DNA of 64,000 bases from Sphingomonas sp. OV641 (GTDB taxonomy: Bacteria > Pseudomonadota > Alphaproteobacteria > Sphingomonadales > Sphingomonadaceae), in assembly GCF_900109205.1 (NCBI RefSeq), contig NZ_FNZB01000001.1, positions 620,001 through 684,000 on the forward strand. The letters run 5' to 3'. Shown here piece after piece: positions 52,109-61,379 of this stretch. Each line of letters opens with the position of its first letter. The stretch's first letter is position 1. The translations under genes were made by a program, and so were the position numbers. Under the pieces are notes generated by a model, which saw only the letters and a list, made by a program, of their open reading frames with translations, searched no databases and was not told the DNA's origin.

Positions 52109-53251
52109 TTATCGGCTGACGGCGCGTACGGCGACGATGGGCGCGAACAACTGCCCCAGGATCTGGGCAAGCTTGCCGGGGGCATTGGCCCGTGCCGTCG
52201 CGATATAGATCACGTCCTTGTCGTGCATCCCGATGCGCTGCGCCAGAAAATAGCTGTCCGGACGCATCATGTTGAGCCGGTAGATCACGGGCTGCGCCCC
52301 CGGTGCGTCGCCCGGCGCAGCGTTGTAGCGGAACAGGTACACGGCGGCGGGATCGGCGAGCCGCTCGCTCGGCCCGCCGGTACGCGCCAGTGCCTCCGCC
52401 AGCGACACGTTGTTTGCGCCGAAGTTCACCTGGCTCACCTTGTCGCTCGCGCCGAACACCAGATAGGTGCGCGGGCGATTGAACAGCTCGATACGATCGC
52501 CCGGCAGCAGCGCGATATTCTGCGGCCCGGAAGCCTCCACCGCTGAAAGGCGACTTTCCTCGAAGATGCCGCCGCGGGTGACGCGCACCACCATATCGTC
52601 CGGCTGGTTCACCGTGCCGCCCGCGCGCGCAAGCGAATCGAGCAGCCGTTCGCGCGGCAGCGCCAGCGTATAGCGCCCGGGCTGACGCACATCGCCGGAG
52701 ACATAGAAGATGTTGTGCGCATTCTCCTTTACCGACACGAGCGCCTGCGGTCGCTGGGAAAGACCGCGCAGGCCCTGTTCAATCATGCGCTCGATCTCGC
52801 TGGTCGTCTTGCCGGCCACGGCGAGCCGGCCGATGTACGGCAGCTGGATATCGCCAGCGCCATCGACCTTCACGGTGCCTAGCTGAGTCCCGCGTGCGGA
52901 GGGGTTGAACGTGCCGCCCTGGGCCGGGCTGGCGCTGACCCCGGTGAAAAGGGTGACGCCGACCTCGAAGATGCTGATCTCCAGCAGGTCTCCGGATCCG
53001 ACCGTATCGATGCGCCCGGCGCGCTCCAGCTTGGCAAGACCACCCACCGGCGGCGGTGTGAAGGCAAGAGCCGGCGCGGTGCCGGCATCAATGTCGACAA
53101 TGGTAAAGCCGGTCTGATTGTCCTTGCGCAGCGCGTCGTTGATCTGCGCCGCCGTGGGACCCGCGCTTGGCAGCGTCGAGCAGCCGGCAAGTGCACTTCC
53201 GATCATCGCCGCCGCGATCAGCCGCGACGATCCGCTAACGCCCTTCCGCAT
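52109..53251 (-). CDS. kpsD: Capsule polysaccharide export lipoprotein (KpsD/Wza-like)
   Basis: A 380-residue outer-membrane polysaccharide export (OPX) protein. The signal peptide ends in the lipobox ALAGC. The Poly_export domain starts with IDTVGSGDLLEISIFEVG and has VDGAGDIQLPYIGRLAVAGKTTSEIERMI; SLBB domains follow (FYVSGDVRQPGRYTLALP). It forms the exit channel for capsule and pairs with the inner-membrane KpsE. The start ATG 53251 gives the signal peptide. It is on the minus strand together with the ATPase kpsT. Confidence 0.92.
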   Translation of the reverse strand: MRKGVSGSSRLIAAAMIGSALAGCSTLPSAGPTAAQINDALRKDNQTGFTIVDIDAGTAPALAFTPPPVGGLAKLERAGRIDTVGSGDLLEISIFEVGVTLFTGVSASPAQGGTFNPSARGTQLGTVKVDGAGDIQLPYIGRLAVAGKTTSEIERMIEQGLRGLSQRPQALVSVKENAHNIFYVSGDVRQPGRYTLALPRERLLDSLARAGGTVNQPDDMVVRVTRGGIFEESRLSAVEASGPQNIALLPGDRIELFNRPRTYLVFGASDKVSQVNFGANNVSLAEALARTGGPSERLADPAAVYLFRYNAAPGDAPGAQPVIYRLNMMRPDSYFLAQRIGMHDKDVIYIATARANAPGKLAQILGQLFAPIVAVRAVSR

Positions 53252-53359
53252 ACTTTCCCCCCCCGGGAAGCGCCCCGAAAAAGCCGGTGCGTGCCCGCCG
53301 GTTATCGCGTCAAGCAGGGCAAGACAATCCAACAGACTGATCGAAATCCGTCGCTGCCC

Positions 53360-54040
53360 TTAAGCGGCCTGCCCGGCGCGTGCGCCAATGGCCTGGAGGC
53401 GATGATGAACGTCCGCCGCTTCCGCAATCGTATCATAGAGCGTCACGCTGCCGCCGTAGACCACCGCGCCGCGCTTGCAGTATCGGAACAGCGTGCTCGT
53501 ATCGTGCGAAACCATCACCAATGTTCCGCTATCCCGCCGGTCGTACAGAGCCTCCTCGGCGCGAACCTTGAAGCGTTCGTCGCCAGCACCCGTCACCTCA
53601 TCCACCAGATAGCAATCGAATCTGATCGCGAGCGACACGCCAAAAGCGAGGCGCGCAGCCATGCCTGCCGAATAGGTTCGGATCGGTTCGTGGAGATAGG
53701 AGCCGAGTTGCGCGAAATCCTCGACAAAGGCGAGCAACTCGCGTTCGTCCGCGCCATAGATGCGGGCAACGAACCTGGCATTGTCGGCGCCGGTGAGATG
53801 CGGGTGGAACGCGGTGGAATAGCCGATCGGCCACGATACGCTCATGTGTCGCGTCACCTTACCGGTCGTCGGGCGCTCGATTCCGGCGATCAGCTTCATC
53901 AGCGTGGATTTCCCAGCCCCGTTGGCACCGCAGACCCCGATCGAGTCGCCGCGAGGGATTGTCAGGTGAACCGCGCGCAGAACCTCATTGTCCACGTTGT
54001 GACCGCGATAGACCTTTGAAACATTGTCGAGGACAATCAT
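53360..54040 (-). CDS. kpsT: Capsule ABC exporter ATP-binding subunit
   Basis: A 226-residue ABC ATPase. Walker A GANGAGKST, signature YSAGMAARLAFG, Walker B-like CYLVDEVTGAGD, and switch His in VSHDTS. It is the typical KpsT length and lacks the C-terminal carbohydrate-binding domain of Wzt proteins. It should power the KpsM permease encoded on the other strand at 56620. Start ATG 54040 lies only 20 bases from the neighbouring glycosyltransferase start, so the two divergent promoters overlap. Confidence 0.93.
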   Translation of the reverse strand: MIVLDNVSKVYRGHNVDNEVLRAVHLTIPRGDSIGVCGANGAGKSTLMKLIAGIERPTTGKVTRHMSVSWPIGYSTAFHPHLTGADNARFVARIYGADERELLAFVEDFAQLGSYLHEPIRTYSAGMAARLAFGVSLAIRFDCYLVDEVTGAGDERFKVRAEEALYDRRDSGTLVMVSHDTSTLFRYCKRGAVVYGGSVTLYDTIAEAADVHHRLQAIGARAGQAA

Positions 54041-54060
54041 TCCCACCCCGTGCCAGTGTC

Positions 54061-55227
54061 GTGAGCGTGTTAGAGGATCGAAACCCGGTGCGACAGGTGC
54101 CAGTTTGCATTGATGGGCGGCTGGCGGACGCGGAAGCGACGGGTGTCGCATCCTATGCGAGGGCGATGAAGGAGGGGCTCGCCGCGACCGGACCCGCGCC
54201 GCTGGTGCTCACCGACGACCAGCGCGGGCGATTCGGCACCCCGAACCCTTCAATGCAAGTAATCGGGCGACGGGTGCGCGCTCGACTGCCCAAGCCAGTC
54301 CCGCTGGTCCGAGATACGTGCGCGCTGCGTGCAGCCGACATCTTTCGCCTGGCGCACGTGCGGTTCGCCACTACGGGCAAGCTCCTCAGGCTGGATGCGC
54401 CGGGCGCGCCGGGGATCATGCACTGGACCTATCCGATACCCGCGTGGATCGACGGCTGGATCAATCTTTACACGATTCACGACGCCATCCCGCTGGTTGC
54501 GCCGAGCCTGTCTCAGGTGCAGCCTGTCGCCCTGCGGCGGCGCGTAGGAGCGCTGGCAGAAGTCGCGGACCGGTTCCTGACCGTTTCCGATGCGGCGCGC
54601 CATGAGATCCTTGCCGCGTTCGACTTGCCGGCCCGCGCCGTGGTGAATGGCGGAACGGCGACCACCGGTCTGACACCGGCGAACGCGCCCTTGCCCAGCG
54701 GGCTGAAGCCGCAACGATACTTCCTGTTCTGCGGACTTGCCGAACCACGCAAGAACTTGCCGCGATTGATAGCGGCGTGGCGTGCGAGTGGTACGACCCA
54801 TCCACTTGTTCTGACCGGCCCCGATCATGACGCTGCGCATGGCGAGCCAGGCCTTATCATCCTGCCGTATCAGGAAAGAGCTGCGCTGATCGACCTGATC
54901 CAGCATGCGCGCGGCCTACTGTTTCCCTCTCTGGCGGAAGGTTTCGGCCTTCCGGTGATAGAGGCCATGGCGCTTGGAACACCCGTGCTGACGTCGCGGA
55001 GTGGCGCGCTAGCGGAGGTAGCGGGTGAAGCTGCGCTGCTGGTCGACCCGATGAGCCAAGATGCGATTGCCGACGGGATCAGGCGCCTGGACGGGGATGA
55101 CGAGCTGCGTGCCCGGCTGAGTTTGCGCGGTCGTGAGCGGGCGGGTGATTACACCCCTGAACGGTTTGGCGAGCGCCTTCGCCGCCTGCACGACGAATTC
55201 ACTAGCGATTCTCGCTTCGACGTTTAG
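54061..55227 (+). CDS. Glycosyltransferase family 1 (capsule synthesis)
   Basis: A 388-residue GT-B transferase. The N-terminal lobe has VCIDGRLADAEATGVASYARAM; the C-terminal lobe has FLFCGLAEPRKNLPRLIAAW and LFPSLAEGFGLPVIEAMALGTPVLTS (ExFGxPxxEA). The nucleotide-sugar donor cannot be told. The start is uncertain: GTG 54061 and GTG 54067 are both in frame and no ATG precedes the conserved core. It shares the segment IMHWTYPIP with the next gene, so they are likely an old tandem duplication. Confidence 0.82.
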   Translation: MSVLEDRNPVRQVPVCIDGRLADAEATGVASYARAMKEGLAATGPAPLVLTDDQRGRFGTPNPSMQVIGRRVRARLPKPVPLVRDTCALRAADIFRLAHVRFATTGKLLRLDAPGAPGIMHWTYPIPAWIDGWINLYTIHDAIPLVAPSLSQVQPVALRRRVGALAEVADRFLTVSDAARHEILAAFDLPARAVVNGGTATTGLTPANAPLPSGLKPQRYFLFCGLAEPRKNLPRLIAAWRASGTTHPLVLTGPDHDAAHGEPGLIILPYQERAALIDLIQHARGLLFPSLAEGFGLPVIEAMALGTPVLTSRSGALAEVAGEAALLVDPMSQDAIADGIRRLDGDDELRARLSLRGRERAGDYTPERFGERLRRLHDEFTSDSRFDV

Positions 55228-55239
55228 TCGTTCGGCGGC

Positions 55240-56553
55240 ATGGGGGACGAGCGCACGACCATCGCAAGCGTCGGCATCGACGGGTTCAACCTGGCGCTGC
55301 CACACGGCACCGGGGTTGCGACTTATGGTTTTGCGCTGGCCGAAGCGGTCCGGTCGCTCGGCATGCCGGTCGAAGGCTTGTTCGCCATACCCGTCGGACG
55401 TGACGAGAGCCTGCGTGAGGTTTTGTTTTACGAGGCGCTTGGCCGAGGAATGCCGCCGCGGCGGGGACCCGCCTGGCTCCGGCCGATGCTTGATCGGGCA
55501 ACCGTGATGCGCGGGTTGCGCGTGTCGGAGGTGCCGGAAACGTCGCGAATCGAACGCGCCGGATTTGCCGACAAGCTGCCCCGTTTTGACCGCTTGCTGA
55601 GCGGTGCGCATTTGTTCGAGCGGGCCGAGCGCCACTTCCGGCGGACTCGGCGGTTCCTCGAACTGAACATTCCCGATCCACCGGCGATCATGCACTGGAC
55701 GTACCCGATCCCTGTACGTCTGATGGGTTCACGCAACCTCTACACGTTGCATGATCTCGTGCCGCTGAAGCTGCCCTTCGCAACGCTGGATCGCAAGCGC
55801 TACTATCATCGGCTGGTGGAGCGATGCGTGCGTGAAGGCGATCACATCGTCACGGTATCTGAGTCGAGCCGCCGGGATATCATCGACCTGCTCGGCGCAG
55901 GTGAGGATCAGGTCACCAACACCTATCAACATACGCCCATTCCCGACGGCCTCGTCCACGAGCCAGTCGACGTGGAGGCGATCTTCGGCGTCAAACCGCA
56001 GGGCTATTTCCTGTTCTTCGGCGCCATCGAACCGAAGAAGAACGTGGCCCGGATGGTCGAGGCATATCTATCCACCGATACGCCGCATCCGCTGGTGCTC
56101 GTCGGTGCTAGCGGGTGGCAGAAGGACGGGGAACTGCGGCTTGTCGACGCCATGGTTCGTCGTGGTGGCAAATCGGGCGCGCGCATCATCCAGCTGGAAT
56201 ATCTGCCGCGGCGGTTGCTGATGCATCTCGCCCGGCATGCTCGCGCGGTTCTGTTTCCATCTCTGTACGAAGGTTTTGGCCTTCCGGTGCTTGAGGCCAT
56301 GCAGCTTGGCACGCCCGTGGTGACATCAAACCGAGGCTCGCTGCCCGAGGTCGCCGGCGATGCCGCGCTGATCGTGGATCCGTATGATGTGTCGGCGCTC
56401 GCGCGAGCCATCGCGCGCGTCGATCGTGACGCGGAAATGCGCGCGTTGCTTTCCCAGGCCGGGCTTCAGCAGGCCTCACGCTTTTCCCTGAGCGAGCATC
56501 GGCGCAAGCTCCACGCCCTTTATACCAGCGTGCTGGCGTCGCCGCCGCGTTGA
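55240..56553 (+). CDS. Glycosyltransferase family 1 (capsule synthesis)
   Basis: A 437-residue GT-B transferase, GIDGFNLALPHGTGVATYGF at the start, IMHWTYPIP and NLYTLHDLVPL in the acceptor lobe, and FFGAIEPKKNVARMVEAY then LFPSLYEGFGLPVLEAMQLGTPVVTS in the donor lobe. It is closely similar in layout to the preceding gene (12 bases apart), but not the same. The first and second acceptor lobes probably recognise related sugars. Donor unknown. Confidence 0.87.
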   Translation: MGDERTTIASVGIDGFNLALPHGTGVATYGFALAEAVRSLGMPVEGLFAIPVGRDESLREVLFYEALGRGMPPRRGPAWLRPMLDRATVMRGLRVSEVPETSRIERAGFADKLPRFDRLLSGAHLFERAERHFRRTRRFLELNIPDPPAIMHWTYPIPVRLMGSRNLYTLHDLVPLKLPFATLDRKRYYHRLVERCVREGDHIVTVSESSRRDIIDLLGAGEDQVTNTYQHTPIPDGLVHEPVDVEAIFGVKPQGYFLFFGAIEPKKNVARMVEAYLSTDTPHPLVLVGASGWQKDGELRLVDAMVRRGGKSGARIIQLEYLPRRLLMHLARHARAVLFPSLYEGFGLPVLEAMQLGTPVVTSNRGSLPEVAGDAALIVDPYDVSALARAIARVDRDAEMRALLSQAGLQQASRFSLSEHRRKLHALYTSVLASPPR

Positions 56554-56619
56554 TCGCGCGGCTGCCTCGACGTGCTCCGCGCTTTACGCTAGCGACCCCT
56601 GATTAATCGGGGCGGGACC

Positions 56620-57435
56620 ATGGCAAGCGTCAGCGAGGAATTGCCGCGACGGCGGGGCGTGATGCGGGAAGGGCTGCGCATCCAGACGCGTGTGATCGGC
56701 GCGTTGATGATGCGCGAACTGCACACAAGGTATGGCCGGGAGAATATCGGCTATCTCTGGCTGATCCTGGAGCCGTTGTTCCTGGCGACGGCGGTGGGCC
56801 TGATCCATGCGCGCGCGCCCAATCACTTCGGTGGGGACATCAAGCCGGTGCCCGCCGCGCTGATCGGCTATTGCAACTTCATGACGTTCCGCTCGATGTT
56901 GAGCCGTGCGGAGGGAGCGCTGGAGAGCAACGTCTCGCTCTTCTATCACCGGACCATCACTCCATTCGACGTCCTGCTGGCTCGGGGCCTTCTGGAACAG
57001 GCAGGGACGCTGCTCGCCTTTTGCGTGCTGATGGGGCTGGCGGTAGCGACCGGGATTGCCAACCTGCCGGAACGGCCCCTGATTTACGGGCTGGGCGTCC
57101 TCGCGATGTTCCTCCTGTCCTGGGGCTTCTCCATGGTGGTGTGCGCCATCACGCACGAGCGTCGCTCGCTGGGGCGGATCATCCATCCGATCATCTATGT
57201 GCTGATGCCGCTGTCGGGCGCCTTCTTCACAATGCACGCGCTGCCCAGGCAAGTTCGCGACATTCTTCTCACGATCCCGCTGGCGCATTGCTACGAGATC
57301 ATGCGGTATGGCTGGTTTAAATCGGCCAAGACCGTCTATATCGACCTTGCTTATCTGAGCGCTTGGATTTTAGGGCTAATCCTATTGGGCCTTCTTTTGC
57401 TTTCGGTTGCACGAAAGCGTATTCAGATGCCGTGA
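56620..57435 (+). CDS. kpsM: Capsule ABC exporter permease
   Basis: A 271-residue inner-membrane protein with about six helices, starting with VIGALMMRELHTRYGRENIGYLWLILEPLFL, the characteristic N-terminus of ABC-2 polysaccharide permeases, and with the later PIIYVLMPLSGAFFTMHALP region. It pairs with KpsT (53360-54040) to move the capsule chain across the inner membrane. The genes are on opposite strands, separated by two glycosyltransferases. Confidence 0.92.
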   Translation: MASVSEELPRRRGVMREGLRIQTRVIGALMMRELHTRYGRENIGYLWLILEPLFLATAVGLIHARAPNHFGGDIKPVPAALIGYCNFMTFRSMLSRAEGALESNVSLFYHRTITPFDVLLARGLLEQAGTLLAFCVLMGLAVATGIANLPERPLIYGLGVLAMFLLSWGFSMVVCAITHERRSLGRIIHPIIYVLMPLSGAFFTMHALPRQVRDILLTIPLAHCYEIMRYGWFKSAKTVYIDLAYLSAWILGLILLGLLLLSVARKRIQMP

Positions 57436-57487
57436 GGGGCGGAGCCGGGCAAAGCGCCGCTGGTCGCACGATGAGGGGGAGTTACGC

Positions 57488-58663
57488 GTGCACGGTTTCA
57501 TGACGCCGGCCGATGCGGAGGTTAAAGCCGCACCGCCACTGAGCACGCGCGCGCACCGCCTGTGGAAGCGGTATAAGTGGTTCATCCTAGTGGTGGTCGC
57601 GCCGACCCTGCTGCTGGCGACCTATCTTTATGCGATGGCGTCGGACCAATATGTGTCTGAAGCGCACTTCATCGTCCGCACACAGGGCGGCAGTGATCCC
57701 TCGCCATCGATGGGCGGAATCACCGCCGCGCTTGGTTTTGGCGCGGGTAGCGGCGCGGGCGCGGCCTCGACCGAGGCACAGAGTGTTGCCGACTATCTGA
57801 CATCCCACGACGTTGTCGCGGCGCTACAGAAGCGGTTGAACCTGGTTGCGCTGTTCCGGCGCCCCGAGGCCGATCTGCTCAGCCGCCTGATGGTGGCGGA
57901 GCCGACGCCGGAGTTTCTACTGCGCTACTATCAGCAGCAGGTCGACGTCTATTTCGATACCGACAATGGCATCACGACGCTGAAGGCGCGCGCGTTCCGG
58001 CCGGGCGATGCCTATAACCTTTCGCGTGCGCTGCTCAGCCTGGGCGAGCAGCGCGTCAACGAAATGAACATTCGCGGCTTCTCCGATGCGGTCGCATTGT
58101 CGCGCCGGCAGCTGGACGAGGCGGAGCGCGCATTAGGCGACGTGCAGACGCAGCTTACGCGGTTCCGGCAGACCGGGCGGGATGTCGATCCGGCAGGCAC
58201 GGCGCAGGCGCAGATCGCGCTGGTCTCCCGACTGTCGCAGGAATTGTCCGCCGCAAGGGCGCAGCTTTCCACCACCCAGTCGCTGATCGGCTCGGAAAGT
58301 CCGCAGGTACAGGCGCTGAAGCAGCAGATCCGGAGCCTGGAGGGCCAGCTTGCGGCGCAGAACAGTCGTCTCGCCGGCGGCGCCAGCACCATTGCCGAGG
58401 GACTGGGCGGCTATGAGCGGCTGCGAATCCAGCAGGAGCTGCTCGCCAAGCGTTACGAGGCGGCGGCCGCCACATATCAGCAGGCGCGGCAGAATGCTGT
58501 GCGCCAGCAATTGTATGTGGCGCGTGTTGTCGAGCCGAACATGCCGGTGAAGTCGCTGTACCCGAAGCGGGCGCTGACCTTGCTGACGGTATTTTGCGCA
58601 TTGCTTGTCGTTTACGCGATCGGCTGGCTGATCGCGGCGGGCGTGCGCGAGCACGCGGCCTGA
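57488..58663 (+). CDS. kpsE: Capsule export inner-membrane/periplasmic protein
   Basis: A 391-residue PCP-type protein: an N-terminal membrane helix (WFILVVVAPTLLLATYLYAMA), a large periplasmic coiled-coil (about residues 200-300, with ALSRRQLDEAERALGDVQTQL and SQELSAARAQL), and a C-terminal helix (LTLLTVFCALLVVYAIGWLIA). It connects KpsMT to the outer-membrane KpsD. The start is taken as GTG 57488, because GGGGGAG (57475-57481) lies at a good distance. The alternative ATG 57500 is in the same frame. Confidence 0.9.
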   Translation: MHGFMTPADAEVKAAPPLSTRAHRLWKRYKWFILVVVAPTLLLATYLYAMASDQYVSEAHFIVRTQGGSDPSPSMGGITAALGFGAGSGAGAASTEAQSVADYLTSHDVVAALQKRLNLVALFRRPEADLLSRLMVAEPTPEFLLRYYQQQVDVYFDTDNGITTLKARAFRPGDAYNLSRALLSLGEQRVNEMNIRGFSDAVALSRRQLDEAERALGDVQTQLTRFRQTGRDVDPAGTAQAQIALVSRLSQELSAARAQLSTTQSLIGSESPQVQALKQQIRSLEGQLAAQNSRLAGGASTIAEGLGGYERLRIQQELLAKRYEAAAATYQQARQNAVRQQLYVARVVEPNMPVKSLYPKRALTLLTVFCALLVVYAIGWLIAAGVREHAA

Positions 58664-58677
58664 TCGGGAGAGGCGTT

Positions 58678-60117
58678 GTGGTCGTGCCATCGGCCGCCCC
58701 ACTTCTGCTACGGTCTCCCCCCTTCCCGTGGGTAGGGAGGGAGGTTGCTGCCGTGTCATGCCCCGGCCGCTCCCGTCTTGACGATCCCGATCGGCTGTTC
58801 GAGGCAATGCGGAAAAGTGGCGTGGGCGGCGCGTTCTGGCTCGGCGCGACCAGGCGAGTGGCCGGAAAGAATGAGCGCGAGCGCGCCATTTTGCGCTGGA
58901 TTGCGGGAGAGGGCGAGGGCGAGGGCGAGGGCGAGGATTGTCGCGCCGACGCGATCCGGGCAATCGAGGAAGCCAGTTATCGCAATCCGTTCACCGGCGC
59001 CCCATGCGACGCGCATGAGGCCGTTCACATCCTTTCGTTGTGGCAATCGACCCTTATCGCCAACCAAAAGATCGTCGCTGCGATTGGCATGAGTGGCTGG
59101 AAGCGGGAGGCGATTGGCCGCTTTCTTTGGGATGGCGAGAAGCAACCGCCGTTCTTGTCCGCCGAGCGGGCACTCGCGCTCGCCGAACCAGGGCAAGCCG
59201 TCGCCTATTGGCCCTCCCGCACACCGGCGCATTTTCCTGCACAGGCAGAGCGGGCAGGCGTGGCGGCGTGGCAGGTTGAGGATGGTTTTCTGCGCTCGGC
59301 TGGGTTGGGTGCCGAGTGCCGGCCGCCATTGTCGATCCTGGTCGATCGGCTTGGCGGTATCCACTACGACCCCGACCGAGCGAGCGAACTCGAGCATATT
59401 CTCGCCAACGGAGAATTCACCGAGCCGCTGCTGTGCCGGGCAAAGGCATTGCGCGAACAGATCGTTGCGGCGCGCCTGGGCAAATACGGTATCGACGAGG
59501 GTGCACCGCCGCCGCCGCTACCGACCGGCAGAAAGATTGTCCTGGCGATCGGGCAGGTTGCCGATGACCTGGCGGTAACCCGCAACGGGCAATCCGGCAT
59601 GAGCGATTTCATGTGCCGTGTTCGCCAATGCGAGCCAGACGCTTTCATCATCTATCGGCCGCATCCCGACGTCATGGCCGGTCTGCGCAATGGTACGGTC
59701 CCGGGGGCCGAGGATGCCGATCTTGTGCTTGGTAGCGGATCGCTGCTCGCCCTATTGGAGAAGGCCCATGCCGTTCATGTCTTCTCCTCGCTCACCGGAT
59801 TCGAAGCCTTGCTGCGCGGCGTGGAGGTGACGGTACACGGCATGCCCTTTTATGCCGGCTGGGGTTTGACCCGGGACCTTTGCCCGGTTCCGGCGCGCAG
59901 AGGCCGTCCGCTGTCGCTCGACGCGCTGGTTGCCGGCGCCTTGATCCTGGCGCCACGCTACCTTGATCCCGAGACTGAGTTGCCCTGTCCTCCAGAGGTG
60001 ATCGTAGAACGGCTCGGCCGAACGAGCCGGCGGCCGTACAATGTATTGACCGGCTTCCGACGCGCCTATGGCGCAGCACGCCTGGCGATGCGGCCGGCAG
60101 TGAGGAGGCAGAGATGA
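58678..60117 (+). CDS. kpsC: Kdo transferase KpsC-like (single KpsC unit)
   Basis: A 479-residue protein with one KpsC-type domain: VEDGFLRSAGLG, PPLSILVDRLGGIHYDPDRASELEHIL, KIVLAIGQVADDLAV, FIIYRPHPDVMAGLR and HVFSSLTGFEALLRGVEVTVHGMPFYAGWGLT. E. coli KpsC (about 675 residues) carries two such units for alternating beta-2,4 and beta-2,7 Kdo linkages; this one seems to have only one, plus a separate N-terminal region. A GEGEGEGEGED run near residue 80 is encoded by a hexanucleotide repeat. The start is GTG 58678, with GGGAGAGG upstream. It overlaps kpsS. Confidence 0.85.
   Translation: MVVPSAAPLLLRSPPFPWVGREVAAVSCPGRSRLDDPDRLFEAMRKSGVGGAFWLGATRRVAGKNERERAILRWIAGEGEGEGEGEDCRADAIRAIEEASYRNPFTGAPCDAHEAVHILSLWQSTLIANQKIVAAIGMSGWKREAIGRFLWDGEKQPPFLSAERALALAEPGQAVAYWPSRTPAHFPAQAERAGVAAWQVEDGFLRSAGLGAECRPPLSILVDRLGGIHYDPDRASELEHILANGEFTEPLLCRAKALREQIVAARLGKYGIDEGAPPPPLPTGRKIVLAIGQVADDLAVTRNGQSGMSDFMCRVRQCEPDAFIIYRPHPDVMAGLRNGTVPGAEDADLVLGSGSLLALLEKAHAVHVFSSLTGFEALLRGVEVTVHGMPFYAGWGLTRDLCPVPARRGRPLSLDALVAGALILAPRYLDPETELPCPPEVIVERLGRTSRRPYNVLTGFRRAYGAARLAMRPAVRRQR
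58909..58936 (+). repeat. GAGGGC hexanucleotide microsatellite in kpsC
   Basis: Four full GAGGGC units and a partial (GAGG) encode GE repeats. The unit of six bases preserves frame if it expands or contracts. Confidence 0.85.
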
Positions 60118-61379
60118 CTGCGCCGGAGCAGCGTCGCTTCCTCTTCCTGCAAGGACCGCATGGTTCGTATTTCGCTCGTCTGGGCGGCGCCCTGTCGGCA
60201 CTTGGCCACAGCGTGTTTCGGATCAACCTGTGCGGCGGTGATCGGCTGGACTGGCCAAGTGCGGCGGTCGATTACCGCGGAACTCTGCGAAATTGGCCGG
60301 TCTTCTTCGATGATTTCATCGTTGATCACGGCATCACGGATGTCGTGCTTTTCGGCGACTGCCGGCCGCATCATTCCAGCGCGCACGGAATGGCGAAAGT
60401 CCGAGGCCTCCGGGTCCACGTGCTGGAGGAAGGGTATATCCGCCCCGACTACGTCACGCTGGAAGAGGGCGGCGTGAACGGACACTCCCGAATGTCGCGA
60501 GATCCCTTGTGGTTCCGTGCAGAGGCACGGCGATTGCCGCCCGAGCCGGAACATGATCCCGTGCCATCCAGCTTTCGTCGTCGGGCGGAAGAGACGATCA
60601 GCCATCTGCTGGCAACGATGCTGCTGACCCCGGCTTACCCATTCTACCGGACGCATCGGCCGCATAATCCTCTTGTCGAAGCGGCGGGTTGGGGGCTGTG
60701 GGCGGCCAACAATAAACGTGAGCGCAAGTTGTCACGGCGAACACTGGAGCAGGTGCTGCCGGAATGGGAAGATCATCCGATCTTTCTTGCGCCTTTGCAG
60801 CTGAATTCGGACTATCAGCTTCGCGTTCATTCGCCCTTTGGCGACATGCGTGCCGCGCTGCGCTTCATCATCAAGAGCTTTGCACGCGGCGCCCCGTCCG
60901 GCAGTCGTCTGCTCGTGAAGCGCCATCCCCTCGATAATGGCCTCGTTCCATGGCGCCGGATTACCCGGAATCTGGCGCGGCATTACGGAGTGGAAGACCG
61001 GGTCTTCTACATTTCCGATGGCGATATCGCGATGCTGCTGCCGATCATGGTCGGCGCCGTGATGGTCAACAGCACGGTGGGAACGCTGGCGCTGAACCAC
61101 GGCGTCCCGGTCGCGGTGCTCGGACACGCCGTTTATGACGTGGATGGCGTGGTTCATCGCGGCGCGCTGGACGATTTCTGGCCTAACCCCCCTCAGCCTG
61201 ACGCCGATCTTTGGGCGGCCGTGCGCAGGGTGTTCGTTGATCGATCGCTGGTGCACGGCGGCTTCTTGAGCGAAGAAGGTCTGGCCATGCTGGTGGAGAA
61301 CGCCATCCCGCGTCTGACCGCACCGGAGATGTCGCCGGCGAGCGCCGATAACGTGACTCGGATTGCCCATTGGCGCTGA
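60114..61379 (+). CDS. kpsS: Capsule Kdo-linker transferase KpsS-like
   Basis: A 421-residue protein. FLFLQGPHGSYFARLGGALSALGHSVFRINLCGGD at the N-terminus and RLLVKRHPLDNGLVPWRRITRNLA and VMVNSTVGTLALNHGVPVAVLG in the C-terminal part are the KpsS family marks. KpsS adds the first Kdo to phosphatidylglycerol-type lipid, after which KpsC extends the beta-Kdo linker. Its start overlaps the kpsC stop (ATGA). Together they indicate a capsule anchored through poly-Kdo on a phospholipid. Confidence 0.9.
   Translation: MTAPEQRRFLFLQGPHGSYFARLGGALSALGHSVFRINLCGGDRLDWPSAAVDYRGTLRNWPVFFDDFIVDHGITDVVLFGDCRPHHSSAHGMAKVRGLRVHVLEEGYIRPDYVTLEEGGVNGHSRMSRDPLWFRAEARRLPPEPEHDPVPSSFRRRAEETISHLLATMLLTPAYPFYRTHRPHNPLVEAAGWGLWAANNKRERKLSRRTLEQVLPEWEDHPIFLAPLQLNSDYQLRVHSPFGDMRAALRFIIKSFARGAPSGSRLLVKRHPLDNGLVPWRRITRNLARHYGVEDRVFYISDGDIAMLLPIMVGAVMVNSTVGTLALNHGVPVAVLGHAVYDVDGVVHRGALDDFWPNPPQPDADLWAAVRRVFVDRSLVHGGFLSEEGLAMLVENAIPRLTAPEMSPASADNVTRIAHWR

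Noticed and set aside
58909..58936. Phase-variable repeat controlling kpsC on/off
   Set aside because: The unit is six bases long, so slippage would not shift the frame; only linker length would vary.
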